Notes: generated by a model not told the origin, from the letters alone. Counted from the stretch's first letter, positions 10,771-22,600 are shown. The stretch is 64,000 bases of DNA from Paguma larvata (GCA_030068075.1 CM057828.1:116363699-116427698); one strand, 5' to 3'. Program-made: numbers and translations.

Positions 10771-12933
10771 TTGCCGATACAGGGTACTATGGTTTCTTTT
10801 ATCTTTGCAAACCCGATAGACAAAAATAGATGGCTTTCATCTGAATTTCAGGCTTATTAATTCGTTTGAGCCCATTTTTCTATGTTTATTGGCCATTTTG
10901 TTTTACTGTTTTTTCCAAGTGAATTGTCCATCTCTGTTCCTCGCTTCCTCTGCTACTGAGGTGCGACACCATGATAACTCAGCACGGCAGCAGCCATGAA
11001 CTCGCGGGGACTCATGCGGACTCCCAGAAACCTCGTCCCCTGCAGATTTGGAACAGCTACTTCAGATTACTCTTTACGGTCAAATTTTCGGGATGGTCTC
11101 CTTATCTCATAAGCAATATGCATTTCATGAGGCCTTTTTCCTTTGCTAACGTTGTAAAGTATTTCAATGGGATGGTTTCCTGATTTTTTTTCTTATTAAA
11201 TCCAATTGTATTGCTCTTGACTAGTTCTGACGCCTTTCCCTCCCATTGTGGAAAGAAAGAAAAAAGGAGGGAGAAAAGACACAACCAACACTTCGTCAGG
11301 CTCACCTGTAGCTTCGTGCGATCGCTGCGCCAGGCAGCCCAGCCCTGAGCACAGAGCACCGAGCAAGGACTCATCTGTGTGGCTGGCGGCGGTGACAGGG
11401 AGCAGACAGAGGAAGATTGTTTTTATACTGTGAACCAGCGTTAGCTGAGCAGAAACATTTACCTTGGAGATAGGTTCAGTGTGTGGGATGGATAATTGCA
11501 TTTGGAGGAGCTTAATTTAGGATAAGAGAAGGCACTAATTCATGGTAAGGCTCTGTGCTCTTAGGTCCAACTGCTCCCTGGCGTGGTGCCGAGCCAAGGT
11601 TCAGTTCATTAAGCGTAGATCACGTCTGCAAACCCGCTCCTCGATTACACAGCAGCTTGAGTCTGGAGAGGAAGAGGTGCCTCCTTCTTCAATATTTTCA
11701 GTTCCAAATTTAGAATTAGAACAGAGGGACAACCCTTTAGCTCCCCCCTCCCCCAACAACAACTGCTTTGTGTGTTTGTTTTTGACAATTTCAAGAGAAG
11801 GAGAAGGCTTCTCTCCCCAAGCCCCGGGTCTCTGGCCCCCGGTGGATGTGTGCATTAAGACGTGTTGATCCTTTAATAATTAAGAGCAGTCTCCGGATTG
11901 TTGACCTCCTGCCTGATTCAGCTTATCAGCAGTTGCAGTCAGCAGTGTCTGTGGGAAAACCAAGCCGAAGGGAGGGAAACTGTTTAGGCAGCAGCATTAG
12001 TGCTGACGGTGATGAGTCCCCCTCGGCCGTGGCTCCTTCACCTGCTTAGGAGCTGCCATTCGCGACAGCCAGGTGGCCAACAGAGCATATGCATGGGGGT
12101 TTTCCTGCGCCACAGTTCCCCCCGGGTTGCTGGAGGAATTGTGCCCCGCTTAGGAGCTTCAGTGTAGATCATTCTGTAGCCACTTTCGAATCATACAAAT
12201 ATCAGAGGTGAGGCTGCTCTAAAATCAGATTCCAAAGGCAGTATTATTAATATGCAGCTGTGAGCCAAAAAAATATGTAGTTAGTCTCTTTGAACGGCTT
12301 TAGAACACAAAGTAGCCAATTAGGATGACCTTAAAGTAGTTAGAGAAAGCCGTTCGCACTCATCATTAGTGCCTCCAAGAGCGAACTTGCAAAGGACGTG
12401 GCTGACAGAAAGCACATGTCAGAGAGGCAGCCCCTTGTCTTCATACCTTCGGCCCTACTGGAAGGCGAGGGAAGGCACCGTCATGGCCGCACCGCGGCTA
12501 GATGCCCGGATGCTTCCGCGCTGCTCAGCAAGGGCTCAGGAAGCCACACAGCTGCCCACGCACACAAAGAAGGATCAGCTAAAGCCCTGCTCAGCCCCGC
12601 TCTTCTGTTGACCTGGATAAATCCAGATAAACACATCATTTTCCCTGCCATCTCTAAGGGGATAAAAAGACCTGCTCAGACACCAGCTGAACGCCACTGT
12701 CCAAACACAGGTTTTATTGGGGTCTGTGAACAGAGGTGGACAGGGCCACTGTAGTCTGTTATTTCTGCAGATGCCAGATATGGCATAATTAGGATTCTAA
12801 AAAAAAGATTAATCTAATAAATGGATCCCAAAGACCAACTCGTTCGAATGCCTCCCCGAAGAAAGGGTTGCTATAGCCTAGATTGATATCAATTTCATCC
12901 AGCAAACAATGTGTTGGAAAACATTACTTTTAA
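10771..12933. promoter_or_regulatory. Repeat-poor candidate regulatory block
   Basis: Over 2 kb without a recognised mobile element, unusual in this SINE-dense window. It contains CTTTAATAATTAAG (11871-11884), the palindrome GCATATGC (12085-12092), TATTATTAATATGCAGCTG (12242-12260, with an E-box), TAATTAG (12786-12792), GATTAATC (12807-12814) and a CpG patch at 12450-12520. No reading frame or splice pattern supports an exon. The enhancer role is inference. Confidence 0.4.
12450..12520. other. Small CpG-rich patch
   Basis: Nine CpG dinucleotides occur in about 72 bp. It is too short for a classical CpG island and has no obvious TATA or initiator context. Confidence 0.6.
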
Positions 12934-13146
12934 TGTCTACAAAATGCCTATTTGTTTATTTTGAGAGAGGAAGAGAGAGCATGAGCAAGGGAGGGGTAGA
13001 GAAAGAGGGAGAGAGAGAATCCTAAGCAGGCTCCTCACCGCCAGTGCAGAGCCTGATGAGAGGCCTGATTTCATGAAGCATGAGATCATGACCTGAGCCC
13101 AAATCAAGAGTCAGACACTCAACCAACTGAGCCACCCAGGTGCCCC
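12934..13146 (-). mobile_element. CAN-SINE with unusual tail
   Basis: Reverse orientation with a perfect 14-nt TSD, AACATTACTTTTAA at 12920-12933 and 13147-13160. Between the left TSD and the element lies non-T-rich TGTCTACAAAATGCCT where a T-rich tail is expected, so the 3' end carries extra sequence. Confidence 0.92.
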
Positions 13147-13160
13147 AACATTACTTTTAA

Positions 13161-14294
13161 GAACACATCCTGTGTTATCAGTCATTTCATAAGCAAAAAT
13201 ATACTTCGTATTTTAAAACAAAATAAAACCGTTCTTCCATCAGAAAATAGAAGTACTGTAGGTTTGGATAAGTTGTTCTGTAATTACTTGGAAATTATAA
13301 ATAGAGTTGAGTTTAACTAGGATAATCTTTATCCAAAATTATATCAAGTATGAATACTGTGACTAGATTCTAATTACCAGGAAGAGCTAATTATGCACTA
13401 AACAAATAAGGCTAATCGAAAATCATTAGTAAAACTTGCTAATCAATCACTCAAATCCTATTTGGCCATCCGGAAGCCCAAGAATGTGCAGAGCAGGGGT
13501 GGGGGATGGGACGTTAAATAAAAGGATACTTCGGAGAATCCCAGAGATTGACCGAGGGATGACAATGTTCATGAATAATATTTGCAAAAGTGAAATTAGA
13601 GACAACGCTATCAGCCGCTAGCATGCCAGTTTCTAAAACATCATCATCAAGGCCAGCCATTTCCGATGGTTCTTTAAGATGCTTCTAGCAAAGTTTATCT
13701 ATTTATAGCTTCTGATTGCCACTACACCATTCGAGTGGCTAAGACAGGGAAATATGATCTCAAATAGTTTTGCAGTATTTCCTTTCCTCAGAGGAAATGG
13801 GTTTCAGTCTTCAGATCAGCTCCTCAGCTAGTCTCTCCTATTGACCCTTTCACAGTCAACTTGAGACGCCCCCTCCGCCCCCAGAGGGAGATGCCTCCAG
13901 GCAAGATACACTGACTTACACTGTTCAGCACTTGAACTTAACCACCTCTTTGATTGTTGTTTATTTTAAAAGCAAAATGCTCTGAAAAGATCATCCACAA
14001 ACAAACATTCAAAAGGAGTAAACACTAAGAAGCAAGGCACAAAGGAGGAGCAACAAAAGCAGAAAACATTGGAATAAAGATAGGAGAAAACAGTAGCTGC
14101 CCATATGAAAATTCACCATGGGTGATGAAAGAGCATCTGGACAGCTACCAGACCTGAAGAGGTAAGGAGACTTACTGAAAAATAAAAATATTAATCAGCA
14201 AGGAGATGACAGAAATGGAAAACTCAGAAGTTCATCAAGGAAACTTACTTATATCTTTTTTCTAGAGATAAGGAATATACTTTTTTAAACATAC
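13161..14294. other. Unique intergenic sequence
   Basis: No gene is seen. The 61-codon frame at 13436-13621 has no recognisable content. Parts near 13430-13750 are AT-rich and repeat-free. The last few hundred bases may belong to the 5' end of the following L1. Confidence 0.5.
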
Positions 14295-15132
14295 GACTAT
14301 ACCCCACTGGGGTGGACATCAGAGGCCTAGTTGGACAGTCAGAAATTTCACCCTGCTCAATGGTAATGAAACCAGCCCCGCTGCAGTATCCACGCAGTCC
14401 ACATGGGGGAGCCAGAGTTCCCATCCCTGCTCAGGTGTAACAAGGAGCCTCCCTGGTCTGACGTCAGCAGAGGCCAACAGGAATACGTGCTACTACCTCC
14501 TGCTTAGCAGTAATATGGTAGTGCTTCCCTTCTTCCTTCCAGAGAACTGTCAGATTTCCAATTAAAACAAGATTTAAAAAAGATCCAGAGAATCCTTACA
14601 CTCTATGAAAATGTCTACATTTCAATAAAAAAAATCTCCCATCATATACCAAGAACCAAGAAGATCACAAACCAAATGCAAAAAGACAATCAAAGATTAC
14701 CACCACCAAGTGACAGAGATGTTGGCATTATTTAACAAATATTTTGAAGCAACCATGATAAAAATCCTTCGAAAACCAATTATGAAAACACTGAAATGAA
14801 AAAACAGAAAACCAAAACAAGAAAAATAGAAAGTCTCAGAAAAGAATTAGAACGTAATAGAGAAGAGCCAAATGGAAATTTTAGAATGAAATTTATACAA
14901 TTATTAAATAGCAAGCCCAGTGGATGGACTCAACAATAGAATGGAGAGAAGAGAGGAAAGAATTCATGAACTGAAGGATAGAACCGTAGAAATGATCCAA
15001 TCTGAACAACAGAGAAAAAAATGAAGAGAGACTCAGACCTGTAGGACTATAAGGAATATGCAATATTTGTATCATTGACTCTCAGAAGGAAAAGAGAGAG
15101 AAGTTTGGGCTAAAAATGTCCTTGGAGAAATA

Positions 15133-15399
15133 ATGGCTGAAAATTTCCCAAATCTGGCAGGAAACATGAAGCTACAAATTCAAGAAGCTGAGTCAACCTC
15201 AAAAGCGATAAACTTAAAGAAATTCATGCCAAGACGTTTCATAATTAAACTTCCGAAAACTAAGGCAAAGAAAAATCTTAAAAAGAGCCAAATAAAAATA
15301 GCATATTTTTTGCCTATTAGGAAAAAACTATTTGCACAACAGCAAATTTCTTATCAGACACCATGGAACCCTGAAGGAAGTGACACATTTTTCAACTAG
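15133..15399 (+). pseudogene. L1 ORF1 C-terminal remnant
   Basis: An 88-codon open piece corresponds to the C-terminal domain of LINE-1 ORF1p, the RNA-binding chaperone needed for retrotransposition. Recognisable stretches are MAENFPNLAG near the start, KFMPRRFIIKLPKTKAK in the middle, and the QQISYQTPWNPEGS region near the end. The upstream coiled-coil part (about 14780-15060) is recognisable in DNA but broken by stops. It cannot make a functional protein. Confidence 0.8.
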
Positions 15400-15745
15400 T
15401 GGAAGAAGAGAATTGACAACCTCAAATCTAACACCCAGCAAAAAATCCCTGAAGAATGAAGAGGAAATCAAGACATTCCCAGATTAAGGAAAACAAAAGG
15501 AATTTGTCACTAGCTGAACTACCCTAAAAGGATGGAGAGAAAAGATTCTCTAAACAAAAAAGAAATGATAAAAGAAGGAAATTTGGATCATCAGTAGGAA
15601 AAAAGGAACTAAGTAAGCAAAAATATAAATAAATACAATGTTTTTCTTATCTCGAGTTTTCCAAATTGTTTTATGATTTTCGCAAAAATCAGAACACTGT
15701 CTGCTATGGTTCTAAATGTCTGTAGAAAAATATTTAAAACAATTA

Positions 15746-16360
15746 GAGTCCATCCTCGTTGTTTACAGATTCTATGTTTGCAAATTCATCGGATCATTAA
15801 AATTTATCTGTAACTCCCAAATTAATACTCATGGCATTTTTACAGTATTTGCAGGCAAGTGCAGACCAGCAAAAAATTTGTGTCACTGACATACATGTTC
15901 CAAGATGAGGTCAAAGAAGGCGACACTCTGTCTTCTTCATTCTCATGCTGTAAACAAATGCTCTTGTCTATCTAGTGGCACATTTTTTATGCTTTTATCA
16001 ATTTTCTGTTTAAAATGCCTCCAAGTATAATGCTGAAACTTTGTCTCATGTTCCAAAGTGCAAGAAGGTTGCAATGTGCTTCATGGAGAAAATACCTGTG
16101 TTGGATAAGCTTCATTCAGGCATGAGTTATAGGGCTGTTGGCTATGAGTTCAGTGTTGCTGAATCCACAATATATATTAAATAAGATGTCTTTAGACAGA
16201 AATAGGCAGAAAACAGTTTATGTATTGATGAAAATGAAACCTGAGGCTCAAATGAATTTAACTCTGTATTTCCCTCAAGGGCAGTGATTTAGTATTTGCT
16301 AATTCAGTGTTCACAGAGAACTTATAGAATGGAACTACTGTGAATAATGAAAATCAACTG
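15746..16360 (+). mobile_element. Tigger/pogo-like DNA transposon (non-autonomous)
   Basis: A 615-bp element is flanked by TA on both sides (15744-15745 and 16361-16362). Its ends form an imperfect inverted repeat of about 25 bp (GAGTCCATCCTCGTTGTTTA against the complement of TTATTCACAGTAGTTC-like sequence at the right end). Removing it with one TA restores continuous L1 sequence (AAAACAATTACATTATAAGC). Inside, about 16028-16190 still reads as a Tigger-type helix-turn-helix with CKKVAMCFMEKIPVLDKLHS and AESTIYIK, then stops. The rest of the transposase is missing. The family name is from memory. Confidence 0.75.
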
Positions 16361-16639
16361 TACATTATAAGCAAGGGAAAGTGAAGGAATGTAAAGAGAG
16401 GTAAAATTTCTGTATTTCACTGGACTGGTAAAATGATAACACCTAATTATAAAATGTAATGCTTAGAGAAACAAGTAAACAAACTACATAAAAAGATATA
16501 TTCAAAAACACTAAACAGAAAAATCAAAACAAAAAAATTTTCAAGTCACCTACATGGGGAAAAATTGAGGAATCAAAAACAGAGAGAACAAATGGAAAAC
16601 AAAAATGAAACAGCAGTCTTAATCCCCAACATAGAAATA

Positions 16640-17206
16640 GTTACATTAAATGTAAATGATCTTTTAAAAGCAATTAAAAGACAAGAGATTGGCAGAGTGA
16701 ATTAACATTTGCTAGCTATACAAAACTCATTTCAAATATAACAGTACAGGTAGGTTGAAAGTAAAAGGATGGAAAACGTTTGTCACATATACATTAATAT
16801 CAAAGTAGATTTAACAAAAAAAAATTACCAAAGACAGAGAGCAACATTATATAATGATGAAAGGGTCATTCCATCAAAAGGACACAGTAATCCTAATATA
16901 TGCATGCATCAAACAACGAAACTGCAAAATGTAAAGCAAAAACTGACAAATCTGAAAGGAGAAAGACAAAGTCAATTTATAGTCAGAAATTTCAGCACCT
17001 CAAACCCAACAATCTATAGAACAATTAGAAAGAAAATCAGCAAGGATATCGAAGAACTCAACAACACCATCGACCAACAGGATCTAATAGACATTCATAG
17101 AATATTCCATTCAACAGCAGCTAAGTGTACATTCTTTTCAAGTCCCTATGAAAGATATGAAAATAGACCAAATCCTGGGCCATTAAATAAGCCTCAAAAA
17201 ACTTAA
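16640..17206 (+). pseudogene. L1 ORF2 endonuclease remnant
   Basis: The DNA from ATTAAATGTAAATGATCT onward is the start of L1 ORF2, the apurinic-type endonuclease domain. The longest open piece (16769-17206, 145 codons) carries KDIEELNNTIDQQDLIDIHR and the FHSTAAKCTFFSSPYE stretch of that fold. The next conserved step, Ile-Asp-His in active L1, is displaced by a frameshift and reads Ile-Asp-Gln in the neighbouring frame. Non-functional. Confidence 0.8.
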
Positions 17207-17447
17207 AAGAATTGAAGTTTTGTAGTGTTTTCTCCAACCACAATGAAGTTAAACTAGAAATCAATAGCAGAAAGATAGGAAAATCTCTAACACTTCAAAA
17301 TGCAGCAATGCATTTCTAAGTAATCTATGGGTCAAAAATAAAGTTTCAAGGTACATTTAAAAATATATTGCACTAAATAAAAATGAAAATTCAATGTGTC
17401 AAAATTTCTAGGACATATCTAAAGCAATGTGAAGGGGAAAATTTAGC

Positions 17448-17637
17448 GGTGCCTGGATGGCCCAGTCAGTTAAACAGACGACTCTTGGTTTCAGCTCAGG
17501 TCACGATCTCATGGTTTGTGAGTTTGAGCCCCAAGTTGGGCTCTGCGCTGCCAGTGTACAACCTGCTTGGGATTCTCTCTCTGCCCCTCCCCTGGTCTCC
17601 CTGTCTCTGAAAATAAATAAATAAACTTTTTAAAAAA
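17448..17637 (+). mobile_element. CAN-SINE inside L1 ORF2
   Basis: Head GGTGCCTGGATGGCCCAGTC to tail AATAAATAAATAAACTTTTT. It is flanked by similar GTGAAGGGGAAAA (17429-17441) and GTGAAGGGAAAAA (17638-17650). The CTGACAGCTC body is shortened. Confidence 0.9.
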
Positions 17638-18846
17638 GTGAAGGGAAAAATCCATACTAAATACTATAGATATCAGAAAAAAAGACATCTCAAATTAATA
17701 ATCTAGGCCTCCACCTCAAAAACATAGAGAAAGAAAAGCAAAAATAAATCCAAAGCTAGCAGTAGGGTGGGAACATAAAGATAACAGAAATCAATGAATT
17801 GGAAACAAAAAAGAGAGAGAAAAGAGTAAGACGAATAACTCATTGAAAAAAATTGATAAACTTGTAGCAAAACTGAAAAAAAAAAGACACAAAATACCAG
17901 TATATATAGGAACGGAACATGGACTATCACTACAGACCCTGCAGACAGCAAAACAGCAATAGGGGGACACCAGCAGCTCTACACATAAACATCCGACAGC
18001 TTAGATGACATGAATCACTTCCTTGAAAAACACAAACTACCAGATCTCATCCAATAAGATATAGATAATTTTGAACAGCCCCCTAACAATTAAATAAATT
18101 AAAACCACAATTTTAAATCTAAAAAAAAAAGACATTCCCAGGTCTAGGAACTTCACTGAAGTATTCCGCCAAACTTTTAAAGAAGAATTAACACCAACTG
18201 TACACAATCTCTTTCAGATAATAGAAAAGGTGGGAACACGTCCCAATTTATTTATGAAGGTAGTATTAACTTGGTACCATAATCAGACAAAGATAGTACG
18301 AATAAAAATACAGAATATAGTACATAGATATTTGCATTAATATAGATGCAAAATATTAATAAATGGTAATATATACAAAGAATTAGACATCATAAACAAG
18401 TGAGGCTTATTCTAGAAATGTAGGGCTGGTTCAATATTTTAAAATAAATCCATATGTTTCACAATATTAGCAGGCTAAAGAAAAAGTCACATGATTATAG
18501 CAATCGATGAAAAAGACATTGGTAAAACTTAAGACATGTTCATAGTAAAAGCCCTCGGAAAACTAGAATAGAGGGAAACTTCCTCTACTTGGTAAAGAAC
18601 ATCTAGAAATAATTCAGAGACTGCCTTATACTTATACTGACCGCTTTCCTAAAATTGGGAAAAAGGGAAGGATATTCAGTCTCATCATTCTTACTCAACA
18701 CAGAGCTAGAAGTTCTAACCAGTGTATTCAGACAAGAAAGATGGATTAAAAAAAAAAAGGCTACAGACAAGAAAGGAAGAAATAAAACGGTCCATATTTG
18801 CAGACGACATGATTTTTACATATAAACGTCAAAAGAATCTACAAGA

Positions 18847-18920
18847 ACATGTTGGGATGAACACTGGGTGTTATATGTAAACCAATTTGAAAATAAACTA
18901 TTATAAAATTAAAAAAAAAA
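18847..18920 (+). mobile_element. 74-bp 5'-truncated L1 3' end
   Basis: Contains GTTGGGATGAACACTGGGTG, the carnivore L1 3' UTR end, followed by a poly(A). It is bounded by a perfect 16-nt TSD, AAAAGAATCTACAAGA at 18831-18846 and 18918-18933 (the second copy overlaps the A tail). It lies just after the reverse-transcriptase box of the older L1. Confidence 0.9.
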
Positions 18921-18980
18921 AGAATCTACAAGAGATTCCTAGAACTAATCAGGATACAAGATAAACATACAGAAATTAAT

Positions 18981-19429
18981 TATAAAAAACAAACGAACCA
19001 AATTTACAGAAAAAGAGATCAGACTTACAGTTTAGCAGAGGCAGAAAGTGGCAAGAGGGAAAATTGGAGGAAGGTAATGAAAAAGTACAAACTGCCAGTT
19101 ATAAAATAAATAAGCACTGATTATGTAATGTACAACATGAGAACTACAGCTAACACTGCTGTGTGATACACAAGAAGGTTATTAAGAAGGTAAATCACAT
19201 GAGTTCTCATCACAAGAAGAATATGGTACCATAATCAGACAAAGAAGAATATTCTTTTTCCTTTTTTCTTTTCTTCTTTCTTTTAATTGCAGCTGTTTGT
19301 GAAAATGGACGCTAGCGGAACATATTATGGTAGTCATTTCACAATACTTATAAATTGAGCCAACATGCCATACACCTTAAACTTAAAACAGTGATATATC
19401 TCAATTATTTCTCAATAAAGGTGGGAAAA
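18981..19429 (+). mobile_element. Second old L1 3' end (L1MA/B-like) inside the L1
   Basis: It runs from TATAAAAAACAAACGAACCA and AAAGAGATCAGACTTACAG through CAAACTGCCAGTTATAAAAT and AGTTCTCATCACAAGAAGAA to AATTATTTCTCAATAAAGGT and an A tail. The host ORF2 resumes at TCAGATGCATTTGTATATAC. It has an internal 22-bp filler, described in the findings. Confidence 0.75.
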
Positions 19430-21072
19430 AAATCAGATGCATTTGTATATACTAGCAATGAACACATAGATACCTAAGATAAAAATGCAGTATCGTTTAC
19501 AACCTCTCAAAATATTCAACAATAAGTGTAAATCTAACAAAACGTGTATGGGACTTATATGATAACAACTCCATAACACTGATGAAAGAAATCAGAGAAG
19601 ATCCAAATAAATGAAGAGATATACAGTGTTCATGGATTGATGGACTCAACGGAGTAAAGGTGTCAATTCTCCCTAAATCGATTTAATAATTTCTATCGAA
19701 ATCCCAGCAAGATTTTTTCTGCAAACATTACACAAGATTATACCAAAAATTATACGTAAAGGCAAAGGAACTAGAATAGCTAGCATCGTTTTGAAAAAGA
19801 AGAATAAAGTAAGAGGGGTCCATCTACCTGATTTCAGGACATACTGTACAGATACTGTACTCAAAACAGGATGCTTCTGGTGAAGGAATATACACATAGA
19901 TCAATGTGATGGAGTGGCAAACCCAGAAATAGACCCACACAAATATGCCCAGCTGATTTTTGACAAAGATGCAAAAGCAATTCAATGGAGAAAAGATAGC
20001 CTTTTCAACAAATGTTGCTGGGGCAATTGGACATCCACGGGCAAAAAAAAATAAACTTCAATCTGTCTCACACTTTAGAGAAAAATTAATTAAAAGCATA
20101 TCACAAAATTACAAGTATAATGTAAAACTGTAACATTTTTAGAAAAAAAGAAGAAAAAATCTTCAGGATCTAGGCCAAGATTTCTTAGATGTGACACCAA
20201 AAGCAACCTCCATAAGGTAAAAATTGATAAATGGGGCTTCATAAAGTTTAAAAGCTTTTGCTCAATGAAAGACTCTGCTAAGAAAATTAGAGGACAAGCT
20301 ACAGACCAGGAAAAAAATATTTGCAAATAACATATTTGACAAGGGACGAATATCTCGACTGTATTAAGTACTCTCAAAACTCAACAGTAAAAAAAAAAAA
20401 AAATTAAAATCCAATTAAAACGAGCAAAAGACATGAAGAAACACTTCACCAAAGAAGACATAAAAATGGCAAATAAGCATATAAGAAGATGTTCAACATC
20501 ATTAGCCATTAAGGAAATGCAAATTAAAACTATAATAAGATACCCCTACACACCTACGAGAATGGCTAAAATAAAAAAATGACAACACCAAATGCTGCCA
20601 CAAGAGCTAAGAAATTGGATCACTCACACATTGTTAGTGGAAATGTAATATGTCCCAGCCATTTTGGACAATGGTTTGGTAGTTTCTTAAAAAAAAAAAA
20701 AAAATCCTAAACATGCAGCTACCGTATAGGCCAGCAATCAACATTTCTGGTTATTTATCCCAGAGAAATGAAGACTTAGGTTCACAGCAAAACCGACACA
20801 AAAATATTTATAGTTGATTTATTTCTAGTAGCCCCAAATTAGAAATGGATGGATGGAGAAACAAATCACAATGCATCAATACCATAGCACTAAAAAGTAA
20901 TGAACTACTGATACGCACAGCAACCTGGATGAATCTCTGGAGAATTATGTTGAGTGAAAAAAGCCAGTCCCCAAAGGTTATAGACTGTATGATTCCATTT
21001 ATATGACCATCTTGAAATTGACAAAATTATAGAACTAGAGAGATTAGTTGTTGTCTGGGATTAAAAACAGGG

Positions 21073-21300
21073 TGGGATGCCTGGGTGGCTCAGTCAGTTA
21101 AGCATCTGACTTTGGCTCAGGTCATGATCTCATGGTTTGTAAGGTCTAGCCCTGCGTTTAAGCCCCGCTTCAGGTTCTGAGCTGACAGCTCAGAGCCTGA
21201 AGCCTGCTTCCAGTTCTGTGTCTCCCTCTCATCTGACCCCACCCTGCTCATGCTCTGTCTCTGTCTCTCAAACATAAATAAACATTAAAAAAATTTTTAA
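21073..21300 (+). mobile_element. CAN-SINE inside L1 3' UTR
   Basis: Full-length felid-type SINE with a small internal duplication around 21140-21175 (TCTAGCCCTGCG then TTTAAGCCCCGCTT, a reiterated B-box segment). Confidence 0.93.
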
Positions 21301-21434
21301 GGGGGTGAGCTGGGGGGCAATTGGGTATGGCTCTGAAAGAGCGATGTGAAGGACCTTGTTGGGGACGGAAATGTTATGTTCTGTATCTTGACTGCATCAA
21401 TGTCAATACCCTGTTGTGACACTGTATTGATTTT

Positions 21435-21651
21435 AATTTTTTAAATGTTTATTTATTTTTAAGAGAGAGAGAAAGACAGAGTGCAAGTGGGGGAGAGGCA
21501 GAGAGAGAGGGAGACACAGAATCGGAAGCAGGCTCCAGGCTCTGAGCTATCAGCATAAAGCTCAACAGCGGGGCTCAAACTCACACGGTGAGATCACATG
21601 ACCTGAGCCAAAGTCAGACTCTCAACTGACTGAGCCACCCAGTACCCTGCA
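21435..21651 (-). mobile_element. CAN-SINE inside L1 3' UTR
   Basis: Reverse orientation, from TTTTTTAAATGTTTATTTAT to GACTGAGCCACCCAGTACCC. Flanks ACTGTATTGATTTTA and CACTGTAGTTTTATG look like a diverged TSD. It lies tail to tail with the SINE at 21073-21300. Confidence 0.92.
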
Positions 21652-21775
21652 CTGTAGTTTTATGAAAATGTTACCATGGGGTGAAACTGCATGGATCTCT
21701 CTGTATCATTTCTTAAAAACTGCATGTGAATATACAATTACCTCAAGCCAAAAATTTTAATGACAAAAAATATCT

Positions 21776-22440
21776 GAATACAGTGTTCTCCCATAGGAAA
21801 AAAAGGGGGAAAGAACCAACACAATGCATCTCAATACAAGAAACACTGAAATGAATTTTTCTGTAATAGAAAACCATTCCAATATTCCAGAACAAATTTT
21901 AAAATTTGTTCAGGGCAACAAAATTTTCATTCATTCCCAGAGCTTTCAGTAGTCCCCTGCAGCACGTATCTTGTGGAACACTCTATTTCCAGTCTGGACA
22001 TATAGTGGGTGTCTTCAATATTTGTTTGCCTCTACTAGTGAATTGATTTGTGTACTGTAATTTGAACTTAAAACTAGAGCACTTTGTAAGCATTATTCTT
22101 TCCTCCTCATGTGAGCCTAGAGTCAAATGGCAGATTTCTTCCCAGTCACTCTGAACACCATCAGAGTAGATGCCAGGATTTCAATGAAAACAGAGAAGCA
22201 AAGACATCCATAGAGTTCACCCGCGAGGTGAGCCTGCTCAGACATATTGGAGGTGAAGGAAGGGGTAGAGAGAGACCCAAATCTGGGCAGAAAATAGAAA
22301 AGACTTCACAGAAGGGTAGTTTACCCGAAGCAACAAATGTACACAGAATTATGAAATTCAGCCCTAGGTTAAAAACAAAACAAAAACAAAAACACATTCT
22401 TCAATGCCTCGTCATTTCGCTTTGAATGTCCCCTTTACCT
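21776..22440. other. Unique intergenic sequence
   Basis: No gene is seen. The 104-codon frame at 22111-22425 and an overlapping opposite-strand frame have no recognisable domain. Confidence 0.6.
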
Positions 22441-22600
22441 CCGCTGACTTACTTATCCATTCAACGGGTGTTTATTGAATGCCTCCTAGACACGAAGAAG
22501 GCACTCTGAGGGAAAGTGGGAGATATGAAAGGGAGGTTCCTTTCCCTTGAAGATTTTATAGCCTAGTGGGAATGACAGAAACATGAAAACAGTAATGTCA
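22441..22600 (-). mobile_element. L2 3' end
   Basis: ATCCATTCAACGGGTGTTTA, TTGAATGCCTCCTAGACACG and TGAAGATTTTATAGCCTAGT reproduce the reverse complement of the L2 3' terminus. Confidence 0.7.

Larger units (their letters stand above)
17207..20980 (+). pseudogene. L1 ORF2 reverse-transcriptase and C-terminal remnant
   Basis: Broken ORF2 continues on both sides of a SINE. The reverse-transcriptase active-site region is at about 18795-18815 (TTTGCAGACGACATGATTTT encodes the FADD box). The C-terminal segment runs through ATTTCAGGACATACTG, GGGGCTTCATAAAGTTTAAA and GAAATGCAAATTAAAACTAT. Multiple stops, frameshifts and insertions make it non-functional. Confidence 0.8.
14295..21775 (+). mobile_element. 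Near-full-length old L1 (L1M class) with nested insertions
   Basis: An ancient LINE-1 can be followed from a 5' region (GAGGCCTAGTTGGACAGTCA) through ORF1, the inter-ORF segment, ORF2 and the 3' UTR. The 3' UTR has TGTTCTGTATCTTGACTGCA, ACTGCATGTGAATATACAAT and the end near 21775. Both ORFs are broken by stops and frameshifts. Insertions split it: a Tigger-like transposon (15746-16360), SINEs (17448, 21073, 21435), a 74-bp L1 tail (18847-18920) and another L1 3' end (about 18981-19429). The start is uncertain by a few hundred bases. Confidence 0.85.
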
